Counted from the first letter of the stretch, positions 33,601 through 41,469 are shown. The stretch: 46,325 bases of DNA from Cupriavidus sp. 2SB (GCF_005503625.1 NZ_SCMX01000055.1:1-46325), one strand, 5' to 3'. Translations and numbers: made by a program. Notes: generated from the sequence alone by a model not told the origin.

Positions 33601-34752
33601 GACGGCACGCTGACGGCTACCGGCGCCATCAAGCTCGGCGAGACCGATCCCAACCTGACGGGCAAGATCGTCGCGGACAAGCTGCAGTTGTTCGCCAGCC
33701 CCGAGCGCACGCTGATCGTCTCGGGCGAGGCAGGCATCGCCAACGAAAACAAGCAGATCGCGATACGCGGCAAGTTCCGCGTGGATCGCGGGCTGTTCGA
33801 CTTGCCGAAGGCTGGCGCGCCGGTGTTGGGCGACGATGTGGTGGTGGTGCGCCGCAGCGACCAGCGTGAGGTCAAGACGGCCGCTACACCCGTCGTACCC
33901 GAGTCGAAACCGGCCAGCCGCTTCAGTCCGTTGATCGACGTGGCGATCGACCTCGGCGACAACTTCCGCTTCCGTGGGGCGGGCGCCGATATCCTGCTGG
34001 CCGGCACGCTGGGTATCAAGAGCGAACCGCTGGCGCCGATGCGCGCAACGGGCACGGTGCGCGTGGTGGATGGCACCTACGAGGCGTTTGGCCGCAAGCT
34101 CAACATCGATCGCGGCATCATCAATTTCAATGGTCCTGTGGACAACCCGAACATCAACATCCGCGCGATGCGCCGCAACCAGGAAGTGGAAGCGGGCGTG
34201 GAGGTGACCGGCACAGTGCGGATTCCGCGTGTGCGACTGGTGTCCGAGCCAAACGTACCCGACGAGGACAAGTTGTCATGGCTGATGTTCGGCTACGGCG
34301 CCGAAAGCGCGGGAACAAGCCAGCAGCGGCAGTTGAGCGGGGGCGCACTCGGTGGCGCGGCGCTGGGCATGATCGGTGGGAAGGCGGGAAAAAGCGTGGT
34401 CTCGCACTTCGGCATCGACGAATTTTCCATCGGACCGAGTACCGCCGGCCTGAACGACCAGCAGGTGGTCAGCATCGGCAAGGCGGTCTCTGACCAGATC
34501 TCTGTGGGCTACGAACAAAGTCTGACCTCGGCATCGAACGTGGTGAAGCTCACCTGGGCGTTCTCGCGGCGCTGGTCGCTGATTGCCAAGGGTGGTTCGA
34601 TCAATGGCCTGTCCGTCTTGTTCAACCGCCGGTTCAACAACTGGAGTACGCTGTTCTCCGGCGGTTCGGGCCGGCGTACCGCCGACGCCGATCCGGCCGC
34701 GCAGGGCGCCAGCGCTCCGGCTGGCGATCCCGTCGAAGCGATCAAACGATAG
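30613..34752 (+). CDS. tamB: Translocation and assembly module protein TamB
   Basis: This 1379-residue AsmA-like bridge protein is anchored in the inner membrane and spans the periplasm to TamA. A single N-terminal membrane segment (VWKVLAWLVGLLVLLLVAIV, about 28-47, after a basic and Pro-rich start) precedes a very long repetitive beta-strand-rich region expected to form a hydrophobic groove. The C-terminal DUF490/TamB domain covers roughly the last 350 residues, with GTVRVVDGTYEAFGRKLNIDRG and LSWLMFGYGAES. It is slightly longer than E. coli TamB (1259). An Ala/Pro-rich insert lies near 315-355. The start overlaps tamA. Confidence 0.93.
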   Translation: MSIPDMPPVPRDDENTPRAPRKPKRHRVWKVLAWLVGLLVLLLVAIVVTVVAALRTEAGTRQVWNLATRFSAGMLAGQLDGGTVASGLRMHDLVFASGDTRVTIDRIDAKWQMSWSPRRLHVEWLKLGKIDARLPASAPSTEPAKMPESLELPLAVDIDTLTVSELSLLQGPAATSSPLVLSDLAATLHSDGLRHRLTVDRLTTPYGKLQANAQIAGQKPFALSAEALLEGKWKEEAYAVSARANGSLDQLRADVDATGDRIRARANADVTPFGRVPFTHLLIDGERINPRLFSPTAPQANLTVHAELRPVEAVAPPPRVAAPKPGESTASAVEAASAALASAPVPTPAAPTSNPLAVAGEVTIRNLDPGTIDRERLPVHSVTARVELSEKTQTLRDLRIALPGRAEIVGQGALQDGRGGFDLDVRRLDVAALYTTLVKTNLSGPVILRLEPGRQSVALDVAGGEIKLFADAKIDEESVTLSALRAGLGSGTLTADGKLGLKGEQAFDFKGKLANFDPSRLAKVAPGRINADFSTKGSLANVLRVALDFALGESEYAGLPMTGKGRVRLEGERLLPSEASLLMAGNQVNLNGSFGARGDRLKVNVDAPQLDRLKFGVAGKAKLDAEVTGTLKKPEIVGDYSAQSLVVGPHKVANASGHAELRGGLDGTVNVQLAVRDYQGPQASVRTLDANLKGTQANHAFDAKAAGTMNGQPLQLSLAGQGAWRGDQGWNGTIQTLDERGTVNVRLTAPAQLLVAEQHIRLGQTRLQFAKATMNIEGFEFDHGRIRSQGRMDGVEVANILKLLETFTGESAPIRSDLVLDASWNLSLAETATGFADIRRRSGDASINAGRGWTALGLGETGLRAEFSGNRVTLRGGTTAQRLGKLVVDASAGLVSEQGLLTVGPASTLGGTVTADMPRLKSLEALAGPQYALDGKLAAALQLAGTVGNPLLTGSIDGSGIGITLYDLGIRLTDGVVQVVLDQNTVELKQVHFRGGDGTLTATGAIKLGETDPNLTGKIVADKLQLFASPERTLIVSGEAGIANENKQIAIRGKFRVDRGLFDLPKAGAPVLGDDVVVVRRSDQREVKTAATPVVPESKPASRFSPLIDVAIDLGDNFRFRGAGADILLAGTLGIKSEPLAPMRATGTVRVVDGTYEAFGRKLNIDRGIINFNGPVDNPNINIRAMRRNQEVEAGVEVTGTVRIPRVRLVSEPNVPDEDKLSWLMFGYGAESAGTSQQRQLSGGALGGAALGMIGGKAGKSVVSHFGIDEFSIGPSTAGLNDQQVVSIGKAVSDQISVGYEQSLTSASNVVKLTWAFSRRWSLIAKGGSINGLSVLFNRRFNNWSTLFSGGSGRRTADADPAAQGASAPAGDPVEAIKR

Positions 34753-34756
34753 GCCG

Positions 34757-35359
34757 ATGATGACTCGATTGACCCGATTGACTCATGCGTCCGCGCGACG
34801 CCTTACCGCCATGGGACTGATTGCGAGCGTGCTTGCCCTGTTCGGTTGCGACCAGCAGAAGGTGGACGAGACGATGAAGAAAGCCGGTGACGTGGCCCGG
34901 AACACGTGGAACAGCGTGAAGCCTGACAGCCAGTTGTTCAAGGGCATCGAGATCGGCAAGTCCACCGAGGACGATATCCGCCGTCAGGCCGGCAAGCCCG
35001 AGATCGTGTGGGAGGAACCGGACGGCGGCCGCCGCCTGGAATATCCGCGCGGCCCCGAAGGCACCACGACGTGGATGGTCACCACCAATGCCGATGGCAC
35101 GGTGCGCTCGATCGAGCAGGTACTGACCGCCGAGAACTTCGCCAAGGTGCGGCCCGGCATGAACAAGGACCAGATCCGTCGGCTACTGGGCAAGCCGACC
35201 AAGGTCGAGGCGTTCCGCCTGAAGCAGGAAGAGGTGTGGGGCTACCGCTGGATGGAAACGAGCATCGACCGCGCGTTCTTCAACGTGCATTTCAACCCGG
35301 ACGGCACGGTGAGTACGACGTCGCGGAGTGATGATCCGTCGCGGAGGCAGGGAGGGTAA
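34757..35359 (+). CDS. BamE/SmpA-OmlA-like lipoprotein
   Basis: This 200-residue predicted outer-membrane lipoprotein has a signal peptide with lipobox LFGC, the lipidated residue being Cys31. The body resembles the SmpA/OmlA (BamE) fold used twice: FKGIEIGKSTEDDIRRQAGKP at about 59-79 and FAKVRPGMNKDQIRRLLGKP at about 130-149, each with the G-x-(S/N)-x-D-x-(I/V)-R-x-x-x-G-x-P pattern. It follows tamB by four bases, so it belongs to the tam operon and may serve outer-membrane assembly. It is not the main BamE, which is shorter; a tam-linked paralogue is more likely. That is inference from fold and position. Confidence 0.82.
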   Translation: MMTRLTRLTHASARRLTAMGLIASVLALFGCDQQKVDETMKKAGDVARNTWNSVKPDSQLFKGIEIGKSTEDDIRRQAGKPEIVWEEPDGGRRLEYPRGPEGTTTWMVTTNADGTVRSIEQVLTAENFAKVRPGMNKDQIRRLLGKPTKVEAFRLKQEEVWGYRWMETSIDRAFFNVHFNPDGTVSTTSRSDDPSRRQGG

Positions 35360-35376
35360 GAATCTGCTGAGGGTGT

Positions 35377-35410
35377 GCTCCCCTCTCCCGCACGGCGGGA
35401 GAGGGGAGCA
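35377..35410. repeat. Single REP hairpin, copy D
   Basis: CTCCCCTCTCCCGC (35378-35391) and GCGGGAGAGGGGAG (35395-35408) form a perfect 14-bp stem around ACG. It matches one outer hairpin of the REPIN-like copies, with no partner or central part. It lies between the 3' ends of the BamE-like gene and metG. Confidence 0.9.
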
Positions 35411-35437
35411 AGAGCAAGTTGGCGATCGATCCGCGAA

Positions 35438-37504
35438 TCAACGAATCCGCATCCCCGGCACCGCGCCACTGTGCGGTTCCAGAATCCACAGCCCCGGATT
35501 CGCCTTCTCGTCTGCCGCCGACGCTGCCAGCACCATCCCTTCGGACATGCCGAACTTCATCTTGCGCGGTGCCAGGTTGGCGACGACAACGGTGAGCTTG
35601 CCCTTGAGCTGTTCCGGCGTGTAGGCCGCCTGGATGCCCGAGAACACGTTGCGGGTCTTGCCTTCGCCCACGTCCAGCGTCAGTTGCAGCAGCTTGGTCG
35701 AGCCTTCCACCTTCACGCAATCGACGATCTTCGCCACGCGCAGGTCGATCTTCACGAAATCGTCGATCGTGATCGTGTCGGCAATCGGTTCGATGGCGGC
35801 TTCGGCCGCTGCAGCAGCGGGGACGGCGGCAGCTTGCAGCGAATCGCGGTTGGCGGCCAGCAGGGCGTCGATCTGCTTGGTATCGACGCGCGTCATCAGA
35901 TGCTGGTAAGGCTGGATCGGACGGTCCGCCGACAGTTGGGTGTCGATGGCGCGCCAGTCCATCGATTCCACGTTCAGGAAGCGCTCCACGCCAGCAGCCA
36001 TCTCCGGCACCACGGGCTTCAGGTAGACGGTCAGCAGGCGGAAGGCTTCAAGCGAGACCGAACAGGCCGCGTGCAGGGCGTCGCGCTTGGCTTCGTCCTT
36101 GGCCAGTTCCCACGGCTTGTTGGTATCGACGAACGCGTTCACGGCGTCGGTCAGGTCCATCACCAGGCGCAGCGCCTTGCTGTATTCGCGGCCTTCGTAG
36201 TACGCAGCCACCTGCGGGGCGGCCTGGCGCAGTTGCTCCAGCAGCGGATTGGCCAGAGCGGCCTCATTGACCTTGCCGTCGAAACGCTTGACCAGGAAGC
36301 CCGCTGCACGGCTGGCGATGTTCACGTACTTGCCGATCAGGTCGCTGTTCACGCGGGCGACGAAGTCGTCCAGGTTCAGGTCCAGGTCTTCCATGCTCGC
36401 GTTGAGCTTGGCGGCGAAGTAGTAGCGCAGCCACTCCGGGTTCATGCCGGTGTCGATATAGCTCTGCGCGGTGATGAACGTACCGCGCGACTTGCTCATC
36501 TTGGCGCCATCGACCGTCAGGAAACCGTGCGCGAACACGTTGGTCGGTGTGCGGTAGCCCGAGAACTTGAGCATGGCCGGCCAGAACAGCGTGTGGAAGT
36601 ACAGGATGTCCTTGCCGATGAAGTGGTACTGCTCGGCGGTGGAGTGCGGGCCGACCCAGGCGTCGAAGTCAATGCCGCGCTTGGCCGCCAGGTTCTTGAA
36701 GCTCGCGTAGTAGCCGATCGGGGCATCGAGCCAGACATAGAAGTACTTGCCCGGCGCGCCCGGGATCTCGAAGCCGAAGTACGGCGCATCGCGCGAGATG
36801 TCCCAGTCGGACAGCGTCGAGGCTTCGCCTTCGGCGCCCAGCCACTCCTGCATCTTGTTGCTGGCTTCGGGCTGGGCCAGGTCGGCCACCCACTCGCGCA
36901 GGAACGTCTCGCAGCGCGGATCGGACAGGCGGAAGAAGAAGTGCGTCGACGACTTGCGCACCGGCGTGGCGCCCGACACCACGGAATACGGGTTCTTCAG
37001 GTCAGTGGGCACATACGTCGTGCCGCAAACTTCACACGAATCGCCGTACTGGTCCTTGGCGTGGCACTTTGGGCATTCGCCCTTGATGAAGCGGTCCGGC
37101 AGGAACATTTCCTTGACCGGGTCGTAGAACTGCTCGACATCGCGCTCGGCGATCAGATCCTTGTCTTTCAGCGACAGGTAAATCTTCTCGCAGAGTTCAC
37201 GGTTTTCTTCGGCGTCCGTGCTGTAGTAGTTGTCGAAGGAGACCAGGAAGCTGTCGAAATCGCGCTTGTGTTCGGTCCAGACGCGGTCGATCAACTGCTT
37301 CGGCGTGATGCCTTCCTTTTCCGCGCGCAGCATGACCGGCGTGCCGTGGGTATCGTCGGCGCCCACGTAATAGACCTCGTTGCCCATCATTCGCTGGAAA
37401 CGCACCCAGATGTCGGTCTGGATGTACTCCACCAGGTGGCCGATGTGAATCTGGCCGTTGGCGTACGGCAGGGCAGAAGTAACGAGGATGCGGCGTGCGG
37501 TCAT
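35438..37504 (-). CDS. metG: Methionyl-tRNA synthetase
   Basis: This 688-residue class I enzyme charges tRNA-Met. The HIGH motif is in YANGQIHIGHL near 14-24, a zinc knuckle of the two-CxxC type in CPKCHAKDQYGDSCEVCG near 145-162, and KMSKS in GAKMSKSRGTF. After the anticodon-binding helical domain and an Ala-rich linker (about 555-570) comes a C-terminal EMAP/tRNA-binding domain (about 585-688, VKIDLRVAKIVDCVKVEGS), which dimerises in other species. It is a complete, standard gene. TAAAAT on the minus strand at 37568-37573 may be its -10 box. Confidence 0.97.
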   Translation of the reverse strand: MTARRILVTSALPYANGQIHIGHLVEYIQTDIWVRFQRMMGNEVYYVGADDTHGTPVMLRAEKEGITPKQLIDRVWTEHKRDFDSFLVSFDNYYSTDAEENRELCEKIYLSLKDKDLIAERDVEQFYDPVKEMFLPDRFIKGECPKCHAKDQYGDSCEVCGTTYVPTDLKNPYSVVSGATPVRKSSTHFFFRLSDPRCETFLREWVADLAQPEASNKMQEWLGAEGEASTLSDWDISRDAPYFGFEIPGAPGKYFYVWLDAPIGYYASFKNLAAKRGIDFDAWVGPHSTAEQYHFIGKDILYFHTLFWPAMLKFSGYRTPTNVFAHGFLTVDGAKMSKSRGTFITAQSYIDTGMNPEWLRYYFAAKLNASMEDLDLNLDDFVARVNSDLIGKYVNIASRAAGFLVKRFDGKVNEAALANPLLEQLRQAAPQVAAYYEGREYSKALRLVMDLTDAVNAFVDTNKPWELAKDEAKRDALHAACSVSLEAFRLLTVYLKPVVPEMAAGVERFLNVESMDWRAIDTQLSADRPIQPYQHLMTRVDTKQIDALLAANRDSLQAAAVPAAAAAEAAIEPIADTITIDDFVKIDLRVAKIVDCVKVEGSTKLLQLTLDVGEGKTRNVFSGIQAAYTPEQLKGKLTVVVANLAPRKMKFGMSEGMVLAASAADEKANPGLWILEPHSGAVPGMRIR

Positions 37505-37835
37505 GAAAAAGCCGTTCAGAGGGGTGGGAATGCGTGTCCTGCGGAGAGCGGGACGAAGGAACCGGCTATTTTAGCAACTGCGGGGGAGACGTGCCTGTTC
37601 CGGGGTGGAACTGGCCGCAATGTCGGCGAAATGACCGCGAAATGGGGGCGTTAGGGAGCGAAATCGGCGCCGATCACCGTGAATTCACTTTGAAAAAGCC
37701 AAAAAAAAGCGCCGGTTAGACACCGGCGCAGCTTTCCACAACGGAAAAGGAGGAGAAATCAGGCACCGCCCGGGAGGTCAGCCACCCATCGCGAGCCAGC
37801 AACGGTGGCAAGCGGTACCTGAACTCTATGACTGC
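37505..37835. other. Spacer between the OmpA-like gene and metG
   Basis: These 331 bases hold the metG promoter at the left end and the terminator of the OmpA-like gene at 37701-37729. A small frame at 37534-37719 on the plus strand has no ribosome site or recognisable protein and runs through the terminator, so I do not call it. Confidence 0.5.
37701..37729 (-). terminator. Rho-independent terminator of the OmpA-like gene
   Basis: GCGCCGGT (37709-37716) and ACCGGCGC (37722-37729) form a perfect 8-bp stem around TAGAC. On the minus strand eight Ts follow (the A run at 37701-37708). It lies about 107 bases after the stop of the OmpA-like gene and ahead of metG. Confidence 0.9.
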
Positions 37836-38471
37836 TTACCCAGAAATTGGTTTCAAGAAAATTTCGACTCGGCGATTCTGGGCGCGTCCCTGCTCCGTGG
37901 AATTGTCTGCAACCGGCTGCGTCTGGCCCCGGCCTTCGGCGGTCAGGCGGTTGCGCGCCACGCCGCGATCGCCCAGATAGGCGGCCACGCTCTGCGCGCG
38001 GCGCTGGGACAACTGCATGTTGTAGCTCGGGTTGCCGGTACTGTCGGTATGGCCCACGACATTGGCCACCACGTCCTGGTGCTGGCCCAGCGTCTGGGAC
38101 ACCTGGTCGAGCACCGCGCGGAACGACGGCTTGATCGTCGAGCTATCGGTATCGAAAGTCACCTGGCTCGGGATGTTCACCTTGAGCGAGCCATCGGGCT
38201 GCTCGGTGATCGTGGTGCCGGTTCCGGCCGTATCCTTGTTCAGTTTGCCGCGGATCGCGTTCCAGTTGTAACCGGTGGCACCGCCCACTGCCCCACCTAC
38301 GGCCGCGCCGACCAGCGTGCCGGTGGTGTTGCCGCCGATCAGGTTGCCAAGGCCGGCGCCCACTGCCGCGCCCACGCCGGTGCCGACAGCGGTATTGGTG
38401 CCTTGTTCGGTAGCACAGCCGGCCAGTGCGGCAGCAGCCACGATCGAAACGGTAACGAGCTTGAAGTTCAT
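37836..38471 (-). CDS. OmpA family lipoprotein with glycine-zipper segment
   Basis: This 211-residue predicted outer-membrane lipoprotein binds peptidoglycan. The lipobox LAGC gives a lipidated Cys19. A glycine-zipper stretch (about 29-68, many G-x3-G steps such as VGAAVGAGLG and VGAAVGGAVGG) may insert in membrane. The OmpA C-terminal domain covers about 100-205, with VTFDTDSSTIKPSF, VVGHTDSTGNPSYNMQLSQRRAQSV (first part) and GRGQTQPVADNSTEQGRAQNRRVEI carrying the diaminopimelate-binding Asp and Arg. GGAGAAC before the ATG fixes the start; the longer frame upstream is not coding. It resembles YiaD-type proteins. A good terminator follows. Confidence 0.92.
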   Translation of the reverse strand: MNFKLVTVSIVAAAALAGCATEQGTNTAVGTGVGAAVGAGLGNLIGGNTTGTLVGAAVGGAVGGATGYNWNAIRGKLNKDTAGTGTTITEQPDGSLKVNIPSQVTFDTDSSTIKPSFRAVLDQVSQTLGQHQDVVANVVGHTDSTGNPSYNMQLSQRRAQSVAAYLGDRGVARNRLTAEGRGQTQPVADNSTEQGRAQNRRVEIFLKPISG

Positions 38472-38833
38472 GCGTTCTCCTTCTGGAAATTCCCGTAAAT
38501 GTTCTGCCAACAGCATGCCGCATGGTACTGCCTGGCGCCATGCGCCGGACCCGCTGCAAACAAGTTTCAACATTGTGTTTGAAAACGCGCATGTAGCGGT
38601 ATCGGACGGCGTCCGATACCGGGCGTTCACGCCGGCCGCTATCGCTGTCCTTCGGGCGGCCGCTGCAAGTTGGCGCACTACAATAGGCAGATGGCGGTAG
38701 GGGCACAAGACACAGAGTGTGAGAGATGTAAATGTCTGTAATCCCCCACATCGGGCAAGGTGTGGCGCCGCCTGATACATTACCCCCCACGTTTTCAGAA
38801 TATTCCCAATCCCCATCCAGAGCGGAGTCCGAC
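38472..38833. other. Divergent spacer between the OmpA-like gene and mrp
   Basis: No separate gene is seen. It contains the promoters of both genes, a near-perfect GTTTCAA/TTTGAAAAC pair at about 38564-38586, and a perfect 11-bp inverted repeat at 38597-38621. Part of it (38732-38833) stays open in the mrp frame and could be an N-terminal extension of that protein. Confidence 0.5.
38597..38621. promoter_or_regulatory. Perfect 11-bp inverted repeat, candidate operator
   Basis: CGGTATCGGAC (38597-38607) is the exact reverse complement of GTCCGATACCG (38611-38621), with GGC between. There is no T-run on either side, so it is not a simple terminator. It sits between two divergent genes, about 125 bases upstream of the OmpA-like start, and could be a protein site for either promoter. 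Confidence 0.5.
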
Positions 38834-39922
38834 TTGAGCCTCACCACTGAACAGGTAACCGAAACCCTGCGCACCGTCATTGATCCCAATACGGGCAAGG
38901 ATCTCGTCTCCACGCGCTCGGCGCGTAATGTGCGGGTCGACGGCGGCAATGTCTCCGTGGAAGTCGAACTCGGCTATCCGGGCCGCAGCCAGTTCGACCT
39001 GATCCGCCAGAAGGTCATCGATGCCGTCCGCGCCTTGCCTGGCGTGGCCAATGTCAGCGTGGCGGTCTCGATGAAAATCGTCGCGCATGCCGTGCAGCGT
39101 GGCGTGAAGCTGCTGCCAGGCGTACGCAATGTGATTGCAGTGGCATCCGGCAAGGGCGGGGTGGGCAAGTCCACCACGGCCGTGAACCTGGCGCTGGCCC
39201 TGGCGTCCGAGGGCGCACGTGTGGGCATGCTCGACGCCGATATTTACGGCCCGAGCCTGCCGATGATGCTGGGCATCAGTGGTCGCCCCGAGTCATCGGA
39301 TGGCCAGACCATGCAGCCGCTGGAGGGCCACGGCCTGCAGGCCAACTCCATCGGGTTCCTGATCGACCAAGACAATCCCATGGTGTGGCGCGGCCCGATG
39401 GTGACCTCGGCGCTGGAGCAACTGCTGCGCCAGACCAATTGGTCGGACCTCGACTACCTGATCGTCGACATGCCCCCGGGTACCGGCGACATCCAGCTGA
39501 CGCTGTCGCAGAAGGTGCCGGTCACGGGCGCCGTGATCGTGACCACGCCGCAGGATATTGCGCTGCTGGACGCGCGCAAGGGCTTGAAGATGTTCGAGAA
39601 GGTCGGCATCCCGATTCTCGGCATCGTCGAGAACATGGCGGTCTACTGCTGCCCGAACTGCGGCCATACGGAGCACATCTTTGGTGCCGGCGGCGCGGCC
39701 AAGATGAGCACCGACTACCACGTTGACGTGCTGGGCAGCCTGCCGCTGAACCTTTCGATTCGCGAGCAGGCCGATTCGGGCCGGCCGACCGTGGTGGCCG
39801 AACCCGACGGGCAGATCGCGGAGATCTACCGCGAGGTGGCGCGCAAGGTGGCAATCAAGGTGGCCGACAAGGCGCGCGACATGACCAACAAGTTCCCGAG
39901 CATCGTGGTCCAGAACACCTGA
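38834..39922 (+). CDS. apbC: Mrp/ApbC iron-sulfur cluster carrier ATPase
   Basis: This 362-residue P-loop ATPase of the Mrp/Nbp35 family carries and delivers iron-sulfur clusters. An N-terminal MIP18/DUF59 domain (about 1-90) precedes the deviant Walker A SGKGGVGKST at 105-114, then MLDADIYGPS, VDMPPGTGD and the cluster-binding pair Cys273-x-x-Cys276 in YCCPNCGH. I favour a TTG start at 38834 (MSLTTEQV), since family members begin here and GGAG lies about seven bases upstream. The open frame goes back to an ATG at 38732, which would add 34 residues without family match. It is a stand-alone gene before sodC. Confidence 0.9.
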   Translation: MSLTTEQVTETLRTVIDPNTGKDLVSTRSARNVRVDGGNVSVEVELGYPGRSQFDLIRQKVIDAVRALPGVANVSVAVSMKIVAHAVQRGVKLLPGVRNVIAVASGKGGVGKSTTAVNLALALASEGARVGMLDADIYGPSLPMMLGISGRPESSDGQTMQPLEGHGLQANSIGFLIDQDNPMVWRGPMVTSALEQLLRQTNWSDLDYLIVDMPPGTGDIQLTLSQKVPVTGAVIVTTPQDIALLDARKGLKMFEKVGIPILGIVENMAVYCCPNCGHTEHIFGAGGAAKMSTDYHVDVLGSLPLNLSIREQADSGRPTVVAEPDGQIAEIYREVARKVAIKVADKARDMTNKFPSIVVQNT

Positions 39923-40025
39923 GAATCGGGCGTTGTCCGACATTGCCGTCGCGATCACCTGACCTACAATCCACACGGCATACCACGCGAAAATACAACG
40001 CGAACACACCAAGGGAGGAAGCGGC

Positions 40026-40613
40026 ATGAAACGGGTACTGTTTGGACTGGCAATCGGCGCGTCGGCCATCGCGATGGCGGGCTGCGCGGGGTCGGACAAG
40101 AGCGCGACGGCGGCCACGGCTGCGCCGTCCGCCATGGCAGCTTCGGCGTCCGGTGGCGGCTCCACCAAGGCGGCGGCCACGCTGGCGGCCAAGAGTGGCA
40201 CCAACACGGCGGGCCGCGTGACCTTCGACCAGCAATCGGGTGGCGTGCTCGTGGGTGTGCTGGTAACCGGCCTGGCGCCGGGTAGCGTGCATGGCTTCCA
40301 CGTCCATGAGAAGGGGGACTGCTCGGCCCCGGATGGCATGAGCGCGGGCGGCCACTTCAACCCGGGCGGCAAGCCGCACGGCCAGATGACCGGCGGCGGC
40401 GACCACCACGCTGGCGACATGAACAACCTGACGGCGGATGCCAGCGGTAATGCCCGCGTGCAGTTCCTGATGCCTGCCGTCACCGTGGCGCCTGGTGCAA
40501 ACAGCGTAGTCGGCAAGGCCGTGATCGTCCACAAGGACCCGGACGACTATCGCACGCAGCCTACGGGTAACGCGGGCGGCCGGATCGCCTGCGGTGTGAT
40601 CGCGGCAAGCTGA
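40026..40613 (+). CDS. sodC: Cu,Zn superoxide dismutase, lipoprotein
   Basis: This 195-residue periplasmic copper-zinc superoxide dismutase is tethered by lipid at Cys20 (lipobox MAGC). An Ala/Ser/Thr-rich linker (21-55) leads to the enzyme domain. Copper and zinc ligands are visible in HGFHVHEKGDCS, GGHFNPGGKPHG and GDHHAGDMNNL, the electrostatic-loop region in VHKDPDDYRTQPTGNAG, and the final disulfide in GGRIACGVI. The ribosome site GGGAGGAAG is strong. It protects the envelope from external superoxide. A long hairpin follows the gene and probably ends the message. Confidence 0.95.
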   Translation: MKRVLFGLAIGASAIAMAGCAGSDKSATAATAAPSAMAASASGGGSTKAAATLAAKSGTNTAGRVTFDQQSGGVLVGVLVTGLAPGSVHGFHVHEKGDCSAPDGMSAGGHFNPGGKPHGQMTGGGDHHAGDMNNLTADASGNARVQFLMPAVTVAPGANSVVGKAVIVHKDPDDYRTQPTGNAGGRIACGVIAAS

Positions 40614-40635
40614 CAGGTAGCTGATCGATGCATGG

Positions 40636-40666
40636 CCCCCTTTTGCCGGCTTGCGGCAAGAGGGGG
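40636..40666 (+). terminator. Strong hairpin after sodC, probable terminator without a T-run
   Basis: CCCCCTTTTGCCG (40636-40648) pairs with CGGCAAGAGGGGG (40654-40666), 13 pairs with one G-T, around GCTTG. No T-run follows on the plus strand. It lies 23 bases after the sodC stop and before the dcd promoter region, where TACAAT (40688-40693) may be a -10 box. Confidence 0.55.
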
Positions 40667-40759
40667 AGTCCGCCGGCAATATGGTTGTACAATGCGCCCC
40701 AAATCGCATGCGGCGCCCCGATTGGCGGGCCTGCCGTCCGTCCATCCTGCCACGCCCTT

Positions 40760-41326
40760 ATGAGTATCAAATCCGACAAGTGGATCCGCCGCATGGCGGA
40801 GCAGCAAGGCATGATCGAACCGTTCGAGCCCGGCCAGGTACGGGAATCGGACGGACGCAAGATCGTTTCCTACGGCACGTCAAGCTACGGCTACGACATC
40901 CGCTGCGCCAACGAATTCAAGATCTTCACCAATATCAACAGCACGATCGTCGATCCGAAGAACTTCGACGAGAAGTCGTTCGTGGACTTCAAGGGCGACG
41001 TCTGCATCATCCCGCCGAACTCGTTCGCGCTGGCCCGGACGATGGAGTACTTCCGCATTCCGCGCAGCGTGCTGACGATCTGCCTGGGCAAGAGCACGTA
41101 CGCGCGCTGCGGCATCATCGTCAACGTGACGCCGTTCGAACCCGAGTGGGAAGGCTACGTGACGCTGGAGTTCTCGAACACCACGCCGCTGCCCGCCAAG
41201 ATCTACGCGGGCGAGGGTTGCGCGCAGGTGCTGTTCTTCGAGTCCGACGAAGTCTGCGAGACCTCGTACAAGGACCGTGGCGGCAAGTACCAGGGCCAGC
41301 ACGGCGTCACCCTGCCGAAGACCTGA
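40760..41326 (+). CDS. dcd: dCTP deaminase
   Basis: This 188-residue trimeric enzyme deaminates dCTP to dUTP, feeding dTTP synthesis. SYGTSSYGYDIR near 37-48, GKSTYARCGIIVNVTPFEP near 110-128 and EGYVTLEFSNTTPLP near 131-145 are hallmarks. Ser112, Arg116 and Glu137 should be the catalytic trio. The ATG at 40760 is chosen from the family N-terminus (MSIKSDKWIRRMAEQQGMI, in part); the longer frame upstream crosses the sodC hairpin. It is a complete, standard gene, 180 bases before the decarboxylase gene. Confidence 0.96.
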   Translation: MSIKSDKWIRRMAEQQGMIEPFEPGQVRESDGRKIVSYGTSSYGYDIRCANEFKIFTNINSTIVDPKNFDEKSFVDFKGDVCIIPPNSFALARTMEYFRIPRSVLTICLGKSTYARCGIIVNVTPFEPEWEGYVTLEFSNTTPLPAKIYAGEGCAQVLFFESDEVCETSYKDRGGKYQGQHGVTLPKT

Positions 41327-41420
41327 CACACCTGTCATCTTCCCGAACTAGAATGCCGGCGTCTCATCCACGCCGGGGGTGCCACCGGCCATGAACCGGT
41401 ACGGCGCCAGACCTGACGAA

Positions 41421-41469
41421 TGAGCCACATGTCGCCGCTGCGGGAAACTTCCGCCGGCCATGTGGCTCA
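41421..41469 (+). promoter_or_regulatory. Long stem-loop in the leader of the decarboxylase gene
   Basis: TGAGCCACATG (41421-41431) pairs exactly with CATGTGGCTCA (41459-41469). Inside, GCCG pairs with CGGC and GCGG with CCGC, leaving a GAAACTT loop, so about 19 pairs can form with small bulges. It ends 37 bases before the decarboxylase ATG. It could be a control element of that gene, an operator, or the end of the dcd transcript; no T-run is present. Confidence 0.5.

Noticed and set aside
35375..37654. A 759-codon open frame antisense to metG
   Set aside because: It begins inside a REP hairpin and mirrors metG codons; no domain is recognisable.
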